NCBI RefSeq assembly: GCF_030147005.1
Contig: NZ_JASLAW010000170.1
Location: 1-16,046 of the forward strand
From: Pseudomonas sp.
GTDB taxonomy: Bacteria > Pseudomonadota > Gammaproteobacteria > Pseudomonadales > Pseudomonadaceae
Direction: 5' to 3'
Length of the DNA stretch: 16,046 bases
The stretch's first letter is position 1; each line of letters opens with the position of its first letter. The notes beneath the pieces are model-generated. The model made no database searches and was not told the DNA's origin. It saw nothing but the letters and a program-made list of their open reading frames with translations. Below, piece after piece: positions 1 through 6,012 of the stretch. The position numbers and the translations under genes were made by a program.

Positions 1-408
1 GGCGGCAATCGTCATGTCGGCTTGGGTGCCTGGGTTGGAAGTCGCATCATCCACCACTTCCACCGGAGTGGCGCCCACGGTGACACCGCCGATCTTGACG
101 TCCAGCGCAATGGAGTCGGTGCCGTTGGTCAACGAAGCAAGGCCACCCTGGATGTAGGCGTTAATCGAACCTTCGGTGTTTTTGAAATCGTAGGTCTGAC
201 GCAACCCACCCAGGGTGCCGGTGACAGGGTTGTAAGCCATGGTTTCATCCTTACCCCAGTTCGGATCACGCGGCTGTGCATGGAACTGCTTGGTCGGGAT
301 GCTTGCGGTGATGTTGATCGACGAACGCGCGTCGTCAGCAGCGAATGCCAGGGAAGCATTCATAGCCATGACAGCCAGGGGTACAGCAATCGCAAACTTC
401 TTGAACAT
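1..408 (-). CDS. CS1-type fimbrial major subunit (pilin), N-terminal part, cut by window edge
   Basis: The reverse strand reads from an ATG at 408 without a stop to base 1, giving 136 residues of an incomplete protein. The first 23 residues form a Sec signal peptide (MFKKFAIAV..., hydrophobic core, ending SLAFA before ADDARSS), so the product is exported. The mature start has the look of CS1/CFA-I/Cbl-type pilins (CooA family): a short beta strand 'INITASIPT', then a Ser/Thr/Gly/Asn-rich beta-sandwich segment with 'MAYNPVTGTL' and 'IALDVKIGGVTV'. In this family the subunit polymerises on the cell surface as an adhesive pilus through the alternate chaperone-usher route. Those partner genes would lie beyond the left edge. 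A weak Shine-Dalgarno (ACAGG) lies about 8 bases before the ATG. The family call rests on recall of pilin sequences; a related fimbrial adhesin is the main alternative. Confidence 0.8.
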   Translation of the reverse strand, partial: MFKKFAIAVPLAVMAMNASLAFAADDARSSINITASIPTKQFHAQPRDPNWGKDETMAYNPVTGTLGGLRQTYDFKNTEGSINAYIQGGLASLTNGTDSIALDVKIGGVTVGATPVEVVDDATSNPGTQADMTIAA

Positions 409-645
409 GGTAAGTACCTGTCTTTTACGTGGATTAAGTGGGCCGTTATAAGTGGGGATGAAACGCGAAGCGACCTAGCTGACTTATAACGATAGCGCGG
501 CGTGGTTAGTTGAACCGTTGCAACGCAGAACAATGATCCACGAACTCGAAAAACAGGTATGCAGGCAGGTTCCCTATGGCCTGTAGCCTTAGGCAGCTCG
601 GCTCGAGGGAAAAAGATGGCACTTTGCCAAAACTTAATTTATAGC

Positions 646-663
646 TGTAGGAAATCACCTACA
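646..663. promoter_or_regulatory. GacA/NarL-FixJ-like dyad upstream of the pilin
   Basis: The sequence is TGTAGG-N6-CCTACA, a perfect 6-bp inverted repeat with a 6-base spacer. It has the architecture of the GacA upstream activating sequence (TGTAAG-N6-CTTACA), differing by one symmetric change in each half. It lies 238 bp upstream of the pilin start and about 290 bp upstream of nfeR, in AT-rich DNA. Binding by a LuxR/FixJ-class response regulator is inferred; which one is unknown. Confidence 0.4.
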
Positions 664-904
664 TATATTAATCAAGAACAAATCATGCAGCAGTTTTCTG
701 TAAGAAGCGAATGACATGCGTGCGTTAAGGCCCATGTATCCGCGCACCCTAAGAGCAAACATATTATGTTCCGAACAACTGAGTAGTCGCTCTAATTAGT
801 TATACACTAACTTCAAACTATTGCAATTGACAGAAGTACTTTAAGTCGATCCGGTGCTCGCGGCGCTAGGGCAACCGCCGGTCAGGGAGGCTTGCGCCGG
901 CCTG

Positions 905-930
905 AAGATATATCTTAAGTTGTATCTAAA
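905..930. promoter_or_regulatory. Probable NfeR operator / promoter region of nfeR-nfeF
   Basis: AAGATATATCTT at 905-916 is a perfect 12-bp palindrome. Its right half (TATCTTAAGT) is partly repeated directly as TATCTAAAC from 923. The element ends 34 bases before the nfeR start and includes a possible -10 (TATCTA, 923-928), so a bound repressor would block transcription. PadR-family regulators of the YqjI type repress their own gene and the neighbouring reductase through dyad operators; assigning this site to NfeR is inferred from position and symmetry. Confidence 0.5.
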
Positions 931-950
931 CCTATCGACGAGCAGAGAAC

Positions 951-1487
951 ATGAGAGAGCACCACCCCCACGACGGCCGCGACGGCTTCGACAAACGCAT
1001 GGGCCGCGAACGCGGCGGGCGCGGGCCACGCGTCTTTGCCCCGGGCGATCTGAAACTGCTGCTGCCGGCCTTGATCGCCGAACAGCCCTGCCATGGCTAC
1101 GACCTGATCCGCCGGATCGAAAGCCTGTTCGACGGCGCCTACAGCCCCAGCCCCGGCGTGATCTACCCCACCCTGACCTTTCTTGAAGAGAGCGAGTTGA
1201 TCAGCGGCGACGCCGACGGCGGCAAAAAAAGCTACACAATCACCGACGCCGGTCGTCTCTTCTTAAGCGAGCAAGCCGTTGCCCTGGATGGCGTGCGCAT
1301 GCGCATTGACGTCAGCAAGCGTTCGTTGCGCGGCCAGGACCGGCCGCCGGAAATCCACGAGGCGGTGCACAACCTGCGCCACGCCTTGCACTCGCACCAC
1401 GGGCGCTGGAGCCCTGAAGAAATCACGCGTGTCGCGGCGCTGCTCAACCGCACCGCGCAAGCCATTGCCGACGGGAAAGACCAATGA
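951..1487 (+). CDS. nfeR: PadR-family transcriptional regulator, NfeR (YqjI)-like
   Basis: A 178-residue PadR-type winged-helix regulator. Residues about 33-110 carry the fold ('LKLLLPALIAEQPCHGYDLIRRIE', then 'YSPSPGVIYPTLTFLEE' and the wing 'GKKSYTITDAGRLFL'). Before it is a short extension with HHPH (residues 4-7) and an Arg/Gly-rich linker; a second His cluster (H144, H147, H149, H150) lies in the C-terminal helical part. E. coli NfeR is a nickel-responsive repressor of the adjacent ferric-siderophore reductase, so the His clusters are candidate metal ligands. It differs from the E. coli protein as I recall it: I see no Cys in the extension and only one Cys (C47) overall. It overlaps nfeF by ATGA, as expected for a co-regulated pair. 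Its Shine-Dalgarno is weak. Function is inferred from family and context. Confidence 0.8.
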   Translation: MREHHPHDGRDGFDKRMGRERGGRGPRVFAPGDLKLLLPALIAEQPCHGYDLIRRIESLFDGAYSPSPGVIYPTLTFLEESELISGDADGGKKSYTITDAGRLFLSEQAVALDGVRMRIDVSKRSLRGQDRPPEIHEAVHNLRHALHSHHGRWSPEEITRVAALLNRTAQAIADGKDQ

Positions 1488-2251
1488 ACACTCAAGCCAT
1501 TCATCGCGTGACCCACGAAATCAAACGCCGCCGCCTGCACGTACTGCGCGTGGTGGATATCACCCCGCGCATGCGCCGCATTACGTTGGGCGGGCCGGAA
1601 CTGGCGGGTTTCATCAGCCTGGGCAGTGACGATCACATCAAGCTGCTGTTCCCGCAGAACGCGGCCGAACAGGCGGCCCTGGAAAGCCCCACGTTCACGA
1701 TCAAGGGCGACGGCCTGCAACCTGCGATGCGTGATTACACGCCACGGCGTTTCGACCTGAGCCTGGGTGAATTGGATATCGACTTCGTGCTGCACGGCGA
1801 TGGCCCGGCGTCCACCTGGGCCGAGCAGGCGCAGGTCGGCCAGTACCTGTATATCGGCGGCCCACGGGGTTCGATGATCGTGCCGGATATCTTCGACAGC
1901 TACCTGCTGATCGGCGATGAAACCGCCCTGCCCGCCATCGGCCGACGCCTCGAAGAACTACCCGCCGGGCGCACGGTGCTGGCGGTGATTGAAATTGCCG
2001 ATGCCGCAGAACAGCAGGTGCTGGAGAGCGCTGCGGATGTAGAGATTATTTGGGTGCTGCGCGGCCAGGATGACCTGCTCGATGTGGTGCGCAACCTGAC
2101 GCTGCCCGGCGGCACGCTGTACAGCTTTGTCGCAACCGAAACCAAGCTGTCGCGCCAGGTGCGGCGAGTGTTGCTGGATACGCACGAGGTCAACGAGGAG
2201 TATCTCAAGGCCGTGGGCTACTGGCGCGCAGAAGGCAGCGACGACGAATAA
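1484..2251 (+). CDS. nfeF: NADPH-dependent ferric-siderophore reductase, NfeF (YqjH)-like
   Basis: A 255-residue siderophore-interacting protein (SIP/ViuB family). It is a cytoplasmic flavoprotein that reduces ferric siderophores with NADPH, releasing Fe(II). The N-terminal FAD-binding barrel covers about residues 15-130, with the flavin motif RxYT at 83-86 (R-D-Y-T). The C-terminal part has 'LLIGDETALPAIGRRLE' near 141-157, typical of the family, and the usual end 'VGYWRAEG'. K53 and R128 lie where E. coli YqjH has the basic residues (K55, R130) implicated, as I recall, in siderophore binding. The start overlaps the nfeR stop by four bases (ATGA), implying translational coupling and shared control. 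The length is normal for the family and no damage is visible. Confidence 0.9.
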   Translation: MNTQAIHRVTHEIKRRRLHVLRVVDITPRMRRITLGGPELAGFISLGSDDHIKLLFPQNAAEQAALESPTFTIKGDGLQPAMRDYTPRRFDLSLGELDIDFVLHGDGPASTWAEQAQVGQYLYIGGPRGSMIVPDIFDSYLLIGDETALPAIGRRLEELPAGRTVLAVIEIADAAEQQVLESAADVEIIWVLRGQDDLLDVVRNLTLPGGTLYSFVATETKLSRQVRRVLLDTHEVNEEYLKAVGYWRAEGSDDE

Positions 2252-2260
2252 AGTGGACGC

Positions 2261-2425
2261 TGGCTTGCCTGCGATAGCCATTGGTATCTACATAAAGGTA
2301 TTTACACAACTGACTGTCCTGACTCGCTGCTTGCTCTTGCTCTTGCTCTTGCTCTTGCTCTTGCTCTTGCTCTTGCTTTGTTCTTGATCTTGATCCGCTG
2401 TCAGGCCGCCTTCGCAGGCAAGCCA
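2261..2425. repeat. Inverted REP pair (REPIN-like) enclosing a hexanucleotide array
   Basis: TGGCTTGCCTGCGA at 2261-2274 recurs as its exact reverse complement at 2412-2425. The core resembles Pseudomonas REP sequences. Two REPs in opposite orientation are the layout of a REPIN, but the spacer (about 137 bp) is longer than usual and contains the CTTGCT array. The element starts ten bases after the nfeF stop, in the 340-bp gap before the convergent Pr6Pr gene. I see no gene in that gap. Confidence 0.6.
2330..2377. repeat. (CTTGCT)8 microsatellite
   Basis: Eight perfect head-to-tail copies of CTTGCT fill 48 bp, followed by degenerate units (TTGTTC, TTGATC, TTGATC) to about 2394. The unit is a multiple of three, so length changes would not shift a frame, and no convincing gene covers it. 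The array lies between two convergent genes, so control of a promoter by copy number is unlikely. Replication slippage should make the copy number vary between strains. Confidence 0.9.
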
Positions 2426-2480
2426 CACACATTTGGATCGCGGGGGCATCGGCCAGAGAGGGATAGGCTGCCCCGCCGCC

Positions 2481-2503
2481 ACGGGAGCAAGCTCCCTCGC
2501 CAC
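2481..2503. repeat. Solitary REP element
   Basis: GGGAGC-AA-GCTCCC at 2483-2496, followed by TCGCCAC, is the reverse complement of the core of the 78-bp units at the right end of the window (GTGGCGAGGGAGC-TT-GCTCCC). One REP family therefore occurs here as a single copy and there as an array. Confidence 0.7.
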
Positions 2504-2560
2504 AGGTTCAGTGTCGTGCCCAAAGTTGCGTAGATACCTTGTTGCGATGCCAACCAAGAG

Positions 2561-2590
2561 GCGGGCGCCTCCCACAGTGACTGTGCCCGC
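2561..2590 (-). terminator. Stem-loop directly after the Pr6Pr gene, possible terminator
   Basis: GCGGGC (2561-2566) pairs with GCCCGC (2585-2590), and within it CACAGT-G-ACTGTG forms a second, overlapping dyad at 2573-2585. On the minus strand this begins just past the Pr6Pr stop. There is no T-run, so it may be a REP hairpin that slows decay or blocks read-through rather than a classical intrinsic terminator. Confidence 0.4.
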
Positions 2591-2591
2591 T

Positions 2592-3218
2592 TTAGATCGA
2601 GGAGGGTTTGAGACGCTTGTCCAGCCCCACCACCGCCAGCGCAATCAGCAGGAAACCCAGCAAGATCCCCCCGGCATTCACGAACACCTGCGGGTAACCC
2701 AGGCTGTCCACATCCATGAACGGGTATTGATACTGCCCAAGCGAATGCCCGCGCAGCAGCACATAAGCGAAGTACACCAAGGGGTAAATCACCCACCCGG
2801 CAATGTGTTTGAGCCGCAAGGTGCCCTTGGGCACGCACTTGTACCAAAAGATCAGAAACAGCAACGGCATCACGTCATGCAGCAACTCATCGGCGATGAA
2901 TTGAAAGCCCTCGGGGCTCCATAAGTGCCGCAGCAGCAGGTTGTACGCCAGGCTCACCAGGACGATGCTCGCGGCAATCGCACTGCTGATACCCGGCGCG
3001 AGGAAAAACCGCTTGCCGGCGGATTCGCGCTTGACCAGCCAATAGCTCAGCACCACGACGACCAGGATATTGGTCAGCACCGTGAAGAAACTGAAAAAGC
3101 TCATCAACCCGCCCAAGAGGCTGGCGCCGCTGGACCAGCGCGAATACAAAATCAGGTATTGCTGAATCGCCAATCCCACCCAACCGGCCAACGCGGCCAT
3201 CGCGACAAAACGCTTCAC
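2592..3218 (-). CDS. Pr6Pr-family integral membrane protein
   Basis: A 208-residue polytopic membrane protein. About six hydrophobic segments are visible (near residues 5-25, 38-60, 78-98, 112-128, 138-156 and 180-198). The spacing and motifs such as 'FSFFTVLTNILV' and 'HDVMPLLFLIFW', with 'PLVYFAYVLLRG' following, match the Pr6Pr family (distantly FAR-17a/AIG1-like). Its function is not established. The start codon is GTG at 3218, only four bases after the stop of the upstream VF530 gene, with GGACTGAG of that gene's end as the likely ribosome site. The two genes therefore probably form one transcript and are translationally coupled. The gene is convergent with nfeF. The family call is reasonably firm; no substrate or activity can be proposed. 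Confidence 0.8.
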   Translation of the reverse strand: MKRFVAMAALAGWVGLAIQQYLILYSRWSSGASLLGGLMSFFSFFTVLTNILVVVVLSYWLVKRESAGKRFFLAPGISSAIAASIVLVSLAYNLLLRHLWSPEGFQFIADELLHDVMPLLFLIFWYKCVPKGTLRLKHIAGWVIYPLVYFAYVLLRGHSLGQYQYPFMDVDSLGYPQVFVNAGGILLGFLLIALAVVGLDKRLKPSSI

Positions 3219-3222
3219 AGGC

Positions 3223-3456
3223 TCAGTCCAACGGGCGTTTGGTGCGCATCAACTTGACGTACAAGCCTTCGACTTTTTCGCGCGCCCAAGGAGTCTTGCG
3301 CAGGAAGGTCAGGCTCGACTTGATGCTGGGGTCGCTTTTGAAGCAGCGGATATCAATGCGTTCGGCCAGGCCTGCCCATTCGTAGTGTTCCACCAGAGTG
3401 GTGAGGACGTGTTGCAGGGTCACGCCGTGGAGTGGGTCGTTGCTTGTCGCGGTCAT
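3223..3456 (-). CDS. VF530 family small protein (DUF2132), putative DNA-binding
   Basis: A 77-residue protein with the sequence pattern of the VF530 family: 'DPLHGVTLQHVLTTLVEHYEW' followed by 'IRCFKSDPSIKSSLTFLRKTPWAR' and a short C-terminal helix. The family is named after a Vibrio fischeri protein of known structure; DNA binding is proposed from that fold but not well tested. The start ATG at 3456 has AAGG a few bases upstream. It is the first gene of a two-gene unit with the Pr6Pr membrane protein. It is divergent from the znuD-like gene: 169 bp separate the two starts, with the Zur box about 120 bp from this one. Zinc control of this gene is possible but not shown. Confidence 0.85.
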   Translation of the reverse strand: MTATSNDPLHGVTLQHVLTTLVEHYEWAGLAERIDIRCFKSDPSIKSSLTFLRKTPWAREKVEGLYVKLMRTKRPLD

Positions 3457-3574
3457 GCCGAACCTTTTGCGAGAGAGGAAACACAGCCGCGCACCTTAGC
3501 CGACGGGGCGTAACGGTGGAAGCACTGCATTGAATATAGCCGCCCGGCAAAAGTTCCCCTTCTCAGCGAAAAAA

Positions 3575-3597
3575 GAGATGTTATATTGTAACAACTC
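3575..3597. promoter_or_regulatory. Zur box upstream of the znuD-like gene
   Basis: TGTTA-TATTG-TAACA at 3579-3593 is a near-perfect dyad, extended outward by GAG (3575-3577) and CTC (3595-3597). It closely matches the gamma-proteobacterial Zur consensus, whose core is TGTTATAWTATAACA. It ends 28 bases before the chosen start of the receptor gene and overlaps possible -10 elements (TATATT at 3582-3587, TATCTA at 3599-3604). Zinc-loaded Zur would be expected to repress the receptor here. Confidence 0.85.
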
Positions 3598-3625
3598 TTA
3601 TCTAAATCCTGCCAAGGAATGTCCG

Positions 3626-5644
3626 ATGTCCCTCTCCTGTGTCTGGCGTTTGTCTCCCCTCGCCGCCGCCCTGCTGATCTGCTCCGAGGCTCACGCCCTG
3701 GAACTGCAAACCCAAGTCATCACCGGCAACCCCTTGGGCAGCCAACAACTCGCCTCGCCCACCACCGTGCTGGAAGGCGACGACCTGACGCTGCAACAAA
3801 AAGGCAGCCTGGGCGAAACCCTCAACAAGCAGCCGGGGGTGTCTTCTTCGTACTTTGGCCCAGGCGCCAGTCGGCCGATCATTCGCGGCCAGGACGGCGA
3901 CCGTATTCGCATCCTGCGCAACGGCGTGGGCGCGCTGGATGCCTCGTCACTGTCCTATGACCACGCCGTGCCGCTGGACCCGATCAACGTCGAACGCATC
4001 GAAATCGTGCGCGGCCCGGCAGCTTTGTTGTACGGCGGCAGCGCCATCGGCGGCGTGGTCAATACCTTCGACAACCGCATCCCCACCGCAGCCATCGAGG
4101 GCATCCACGGTGCCGGTGAACTGCGCTACGGCGGCGCCGACACCACCCGCAGCAGCGCGGGCAAGCTGGAAGCCGGCGACGGCACCTTTGCCTTGCACCT
4201 GGACGCCAATGCGCGGGAGTTCAACGACCTGAAAATTCCGGGTGATGCCCGTAGCCGTCATGCCCCCGAAACCGACGATGGCCCCGGCAGGAGCGGGCGC
4301 CTGGGCAACAGCGACGGACGCCAGGATGGCGGCGCGGTGGGTGGCTCCTACACCTGGGATGACGGTTACGCGGGGCTGTCCTACAGCAACTACGACAGCA
4401 ACTACGGCTCCCCCGCCGAGCAGGACGTGCGCATCCGCATGCAACAGGAGCACTACGCGTTCGCCTCCGAAATCCGCAACCTGCAAGGCCCATTCAGCTC
4501 GGTGAAAGTCGACGCGGGCTACACCGATTACCAGCATCGCGAAATCGAGGGTGGCGAGACCGGTACCACCTTCCAGAACAAAGGCTATGAAGCGCGGGTG
4601 GAAGCTCGTCATCAGCCCATCGGGCCGTTCGACGGCGTGGTAGGCGCACAAGTGACCCGCAACGAATTCTCGGCCTTGGGTGAGGAAGCTTTCGTCCCCC
4701 AGACCGATACCAATGCCGGCGCTCTGTTCATCCTGGAAGAGATGCAAGCCACCGAGCGCCTCAAGCTCAGCCTCGGCGGGCGCCTGGAGCACACCAGCGT
4801 CGACCCCAATGCCAAGGGCAACGCGCGCTTCGCCACTGCCGACAAGGCCAATGACTTCACCGCAGGCAGCCTGTCATCCGGCGCGGTCTACACCCTGACG
4901 CCGATCTGGTCGGTGGCCGCAACCCTGGGCTACACCGAGCGCGCACCGACGTTCTACGAGCTGTACGCCAATGGTGCTCACGTCGCCACCGGCACCTACG
5001 AACTGGGCGATGCCAACCTGTCGAAAGAAAAAGCCGTGTCCAGCGACCTGGCGCTGCGCTTCGACAATGGCACCCATAAAGGCAGCGTCGGCGTGTTCTA
5101 CAGCCGCTTCTCCAACTACATCGGTTTGCTCGGCACTGGCCGTACGCTCAATGATGAAGGCGAACAGGACGCGGGCGGTATTCCCGAGTACACCTATTCC
5201 GGCGTACGCGCACGTTTCGCCGGCTTCGAAGCTCAGGATCACTGGAAGCTCAGCGAAGGCGCCTACGGCAAGTTCGCCCTGGAGCTGTCGGGCGACTACA
5301 CCCGCGCAACCAACCTGGACACTGGCGAAGCCCTGCCGCGCATCGCGCCGCTGCGCTTGAACAGTGGTTTGCTGTGGGAACTGGACCGTTGGCAGGCACG
5401 TATCGATGTGGAACATGCCGCCGGCCAAGGGCGTGTGCCAAGTAACGAAAGTGGCACCGACGGCTACACCACCCTCGGCGCAAGCGCGGGTTACCACTTT
5501 AATGTGGGAAGCAGCCAGTGGCTGGCGTTCGTCAACGGTGAAAACCTGACCAACCAAACAGTGCGCTATGCCAGCTCGATCCTGCGCGACATCGCACCGG
5601 CGCCGGGCAGAAGCGTGCAATTCGGCGTCCGAACCACCTTTTAA
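3626..5644 (+). CDS. znuD: TonB-dependent outer-membrane receptor, ZnuD-like (zinc uptake)
   Basis: The start is set at ATG 3626 (672 residues): it has AAGGAA six bases upstream and opens directly with a signal peptide (MSLSCVWRLSPLAAALLICSEAHA, then LELQTQ). The longer frame from 3530 would begin upstream of the Zur box. Residues about 25-155 form the plug ('GETLNKQPGVSSSYFGPGAS', 'RPIIRGQDGDRIRIL', 'VERIEIVRGPAALLYGGSAIGGVVN'), and 'TQVITGN' is a plausible TonB box. The rest is a beta-barrel ending in phenylalanine ('FGVRTTF'), the BAM assembly signal. The pattern 'GRLGNS...GGAVGGSYTW' fits ZnuD-type receptors, which import zinc when Zur is derepressed. The loop near residues 258-272 ('NYGSPAEQDVRI') lacks the His-rich insertion I associate with many ZnuD proteins; another metal complex is therefore possible. 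A hairpin with T-run follows. Confidence 0.85.
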   Translation: MSLSCVWRLSPLAAALLICSEAHALELQTQVITGNPLGSQQLASPTTVLEGDDLTLQQKGSLGETLNKQPGVSSSYFGPGASRPIIRGQDGDRIRILRNGVGALDASSLSYDHAVPLDPINVERIEIVRGPAALLYGGSAIGGVVNTFDNRIPTAAIEGIHGAGELRYGGADTTRSSAGKLEAGDGTFALHLDANAREFNDLKIPGDARSRHAPETDDGPGRSGRLGNSDGRQDGGAVGGSYTWDDGYAGLSYSNYDSNYGSPAEQDVRIRMQQEHYAFASEIRNLQGPFSSVKVDAGYTDYQHREIEGGETGTTFQNKGYEARVEARHQPIGPFDGVVGAQVTRNEFSALGEEAFVPQTDTNAGALFILEEMQATERLKLSLGGRLEHTSVDPNAKGNARFATADKANDFTAGSLSSGAVYTLTPIWSVAATLGYTERAPTFYELYANGAHVATGTYELGDANLSKEKAVSSDLALRFDNGTHKGSVGVFYSRFSNYIGLLGTGRTLNDEGEQDAGGIPEYTYSGVRARFAGFEAQDHWKLSEGAYGKFALELSGDYTRATNLDTGEALPRIAPLRLNSGLLWELDRWQARIDVEHAAGQGRVPSNESGTDGYTTLGASAGYHFNVGSSQWLAFVNGENLTNQTVRYASSILRDIAPAPGRSVQFGVRTTF

Positions 5645-5662
5645 CCCATGCGGTAGGTCCCC

Positions 5663-5689
5663 TGTGGGAGCTGGCAACTCCCACATTTT
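5663..5689 (+). terminator. Intrinsic terminator after znuD
   Basis: TGTGGGAG (5663-5670), a seven-base loop and CTCCCACA (5678-5685) form a perfect 8-bp stem followed by TTTT. It starts 19 bases past the stop codon. The stem sequence is also typical of Pseudomonas REP DNA, so it may serve both roles. Confidence 0.65.
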
Positions 5690-6012
5690 GTGCAGCGACT
5701 ATCTGTCACTGTTACCAAAACTGAAATGATGCATCTTGCGATTCACCCTTTCTCTAAATGCCCCGCCGCATTATCCTTCGCAACAACCTGAAACGCTTCA
5801 CTTCCCGGTCGACCTCCATTTGCAGAATTTCCCTCTACGCAAAGACAGCGCTGTCTTGAATTGACCTGCGCCTGGGGGCTTATTGCCCGCCTGTGGATAA
5901 CCGAGTTATCCACCGAAAAAACCCAAAATAACGATGAACCAAGCCCGCGCTGAATCGTCATCTACAGTGAAGCACGGGGCTACATAATTCCAACGTAACG
6001 GAGAAACACACT
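5690..6012 (+). other. Upstream region of gcd with several dyads
   Basis: This 323-bp stretch has no credible gene. Three inverted repeats lie in succession: a perfect 16-bp palindrome AAGACAGC-GCTGTCTT at 5842-5857, GGGC-N5-GCCC at 5876-5888, and GTGGATAAC-N3-GTTATCCAC at 5893-5913. A possible sigma-70 promoter follows: TCTACA (5961-5966), 16 bases, CATAAT (5983-5988), giving a leader of about 20 bases before gcd. GGAGA lies eight bases before the ATG. Confidence 0.5.
5893..5913. promoter_or_regulatory. Inverted repeat of DnaA-box type upstream of gcd
   Basis: Nine-base arms GTGGATAAC and GTTATCCAC are separated by three bases. The left arm plus its flanking T is an exact DnaA box on the minus strand (TTATCCACA), and the right arm matches eight of nine (TTATCCACC). 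It sits about 100 bp before gcd. It may be an operator for an unidentified glucose-related regulator, or a pair of DnaA sites. Confidence 0.45.

Larger units (their letters stand above)
409..950. other. Divergent intergenic regulatory region between the pilin and nfeR
   Basis: This 542-bp stretch has no credible gene. It is clearly more AT-rich than the flanking genes, especially about 630-830. It holds several dyads: an 18-bp one at 646-663, TGTTC-C-GAACA at 767-777, TTAGT-N5-ACTAA at 796-810 and a 12-bp palindrome at 905-916; the first and last have their own entries. A TTGACA hexamer is present at 827-832 on the plus strand, but no good -10 lies at the right distance. Both flanking genes read outward, so promoters for both should be here. 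No promoter could be fixed with confidence. Confidence 0.6.

Noticed and set aside
22..489. 155-residue plus-strand frame at the left edge
   Set aside because: It lies opposite the pilin gene, whose signal peptide and beta-strand pattern are clear, and it extends into the AT-rich control region without a start signal.
617..632. TGGCAC...TTGCC as a possible sigma-54 promoter near 617-632
   Set aside because: The GG and GC elements are not ten bases apart on either strand, so the -24/-12 rule is not met; it is a small TGGCA-CTT-TGCCA dyad.
2127..2644. Poly-Leu (plus) and Lys/Ser or Gln/Glu-repeat (minus) peptides across the CTTGCT array
   Set aside because: These frames exist only because the hexamer has no stop codon; they overlap nfeF or the Pr6Pr gene and have no start signals.
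5743..5961. Small minus-strand frame of 72 codons upstream of gcd
   Set aside because: No ribosome site, no recognisable composition, and it overlaps the dyads that look regulatory.
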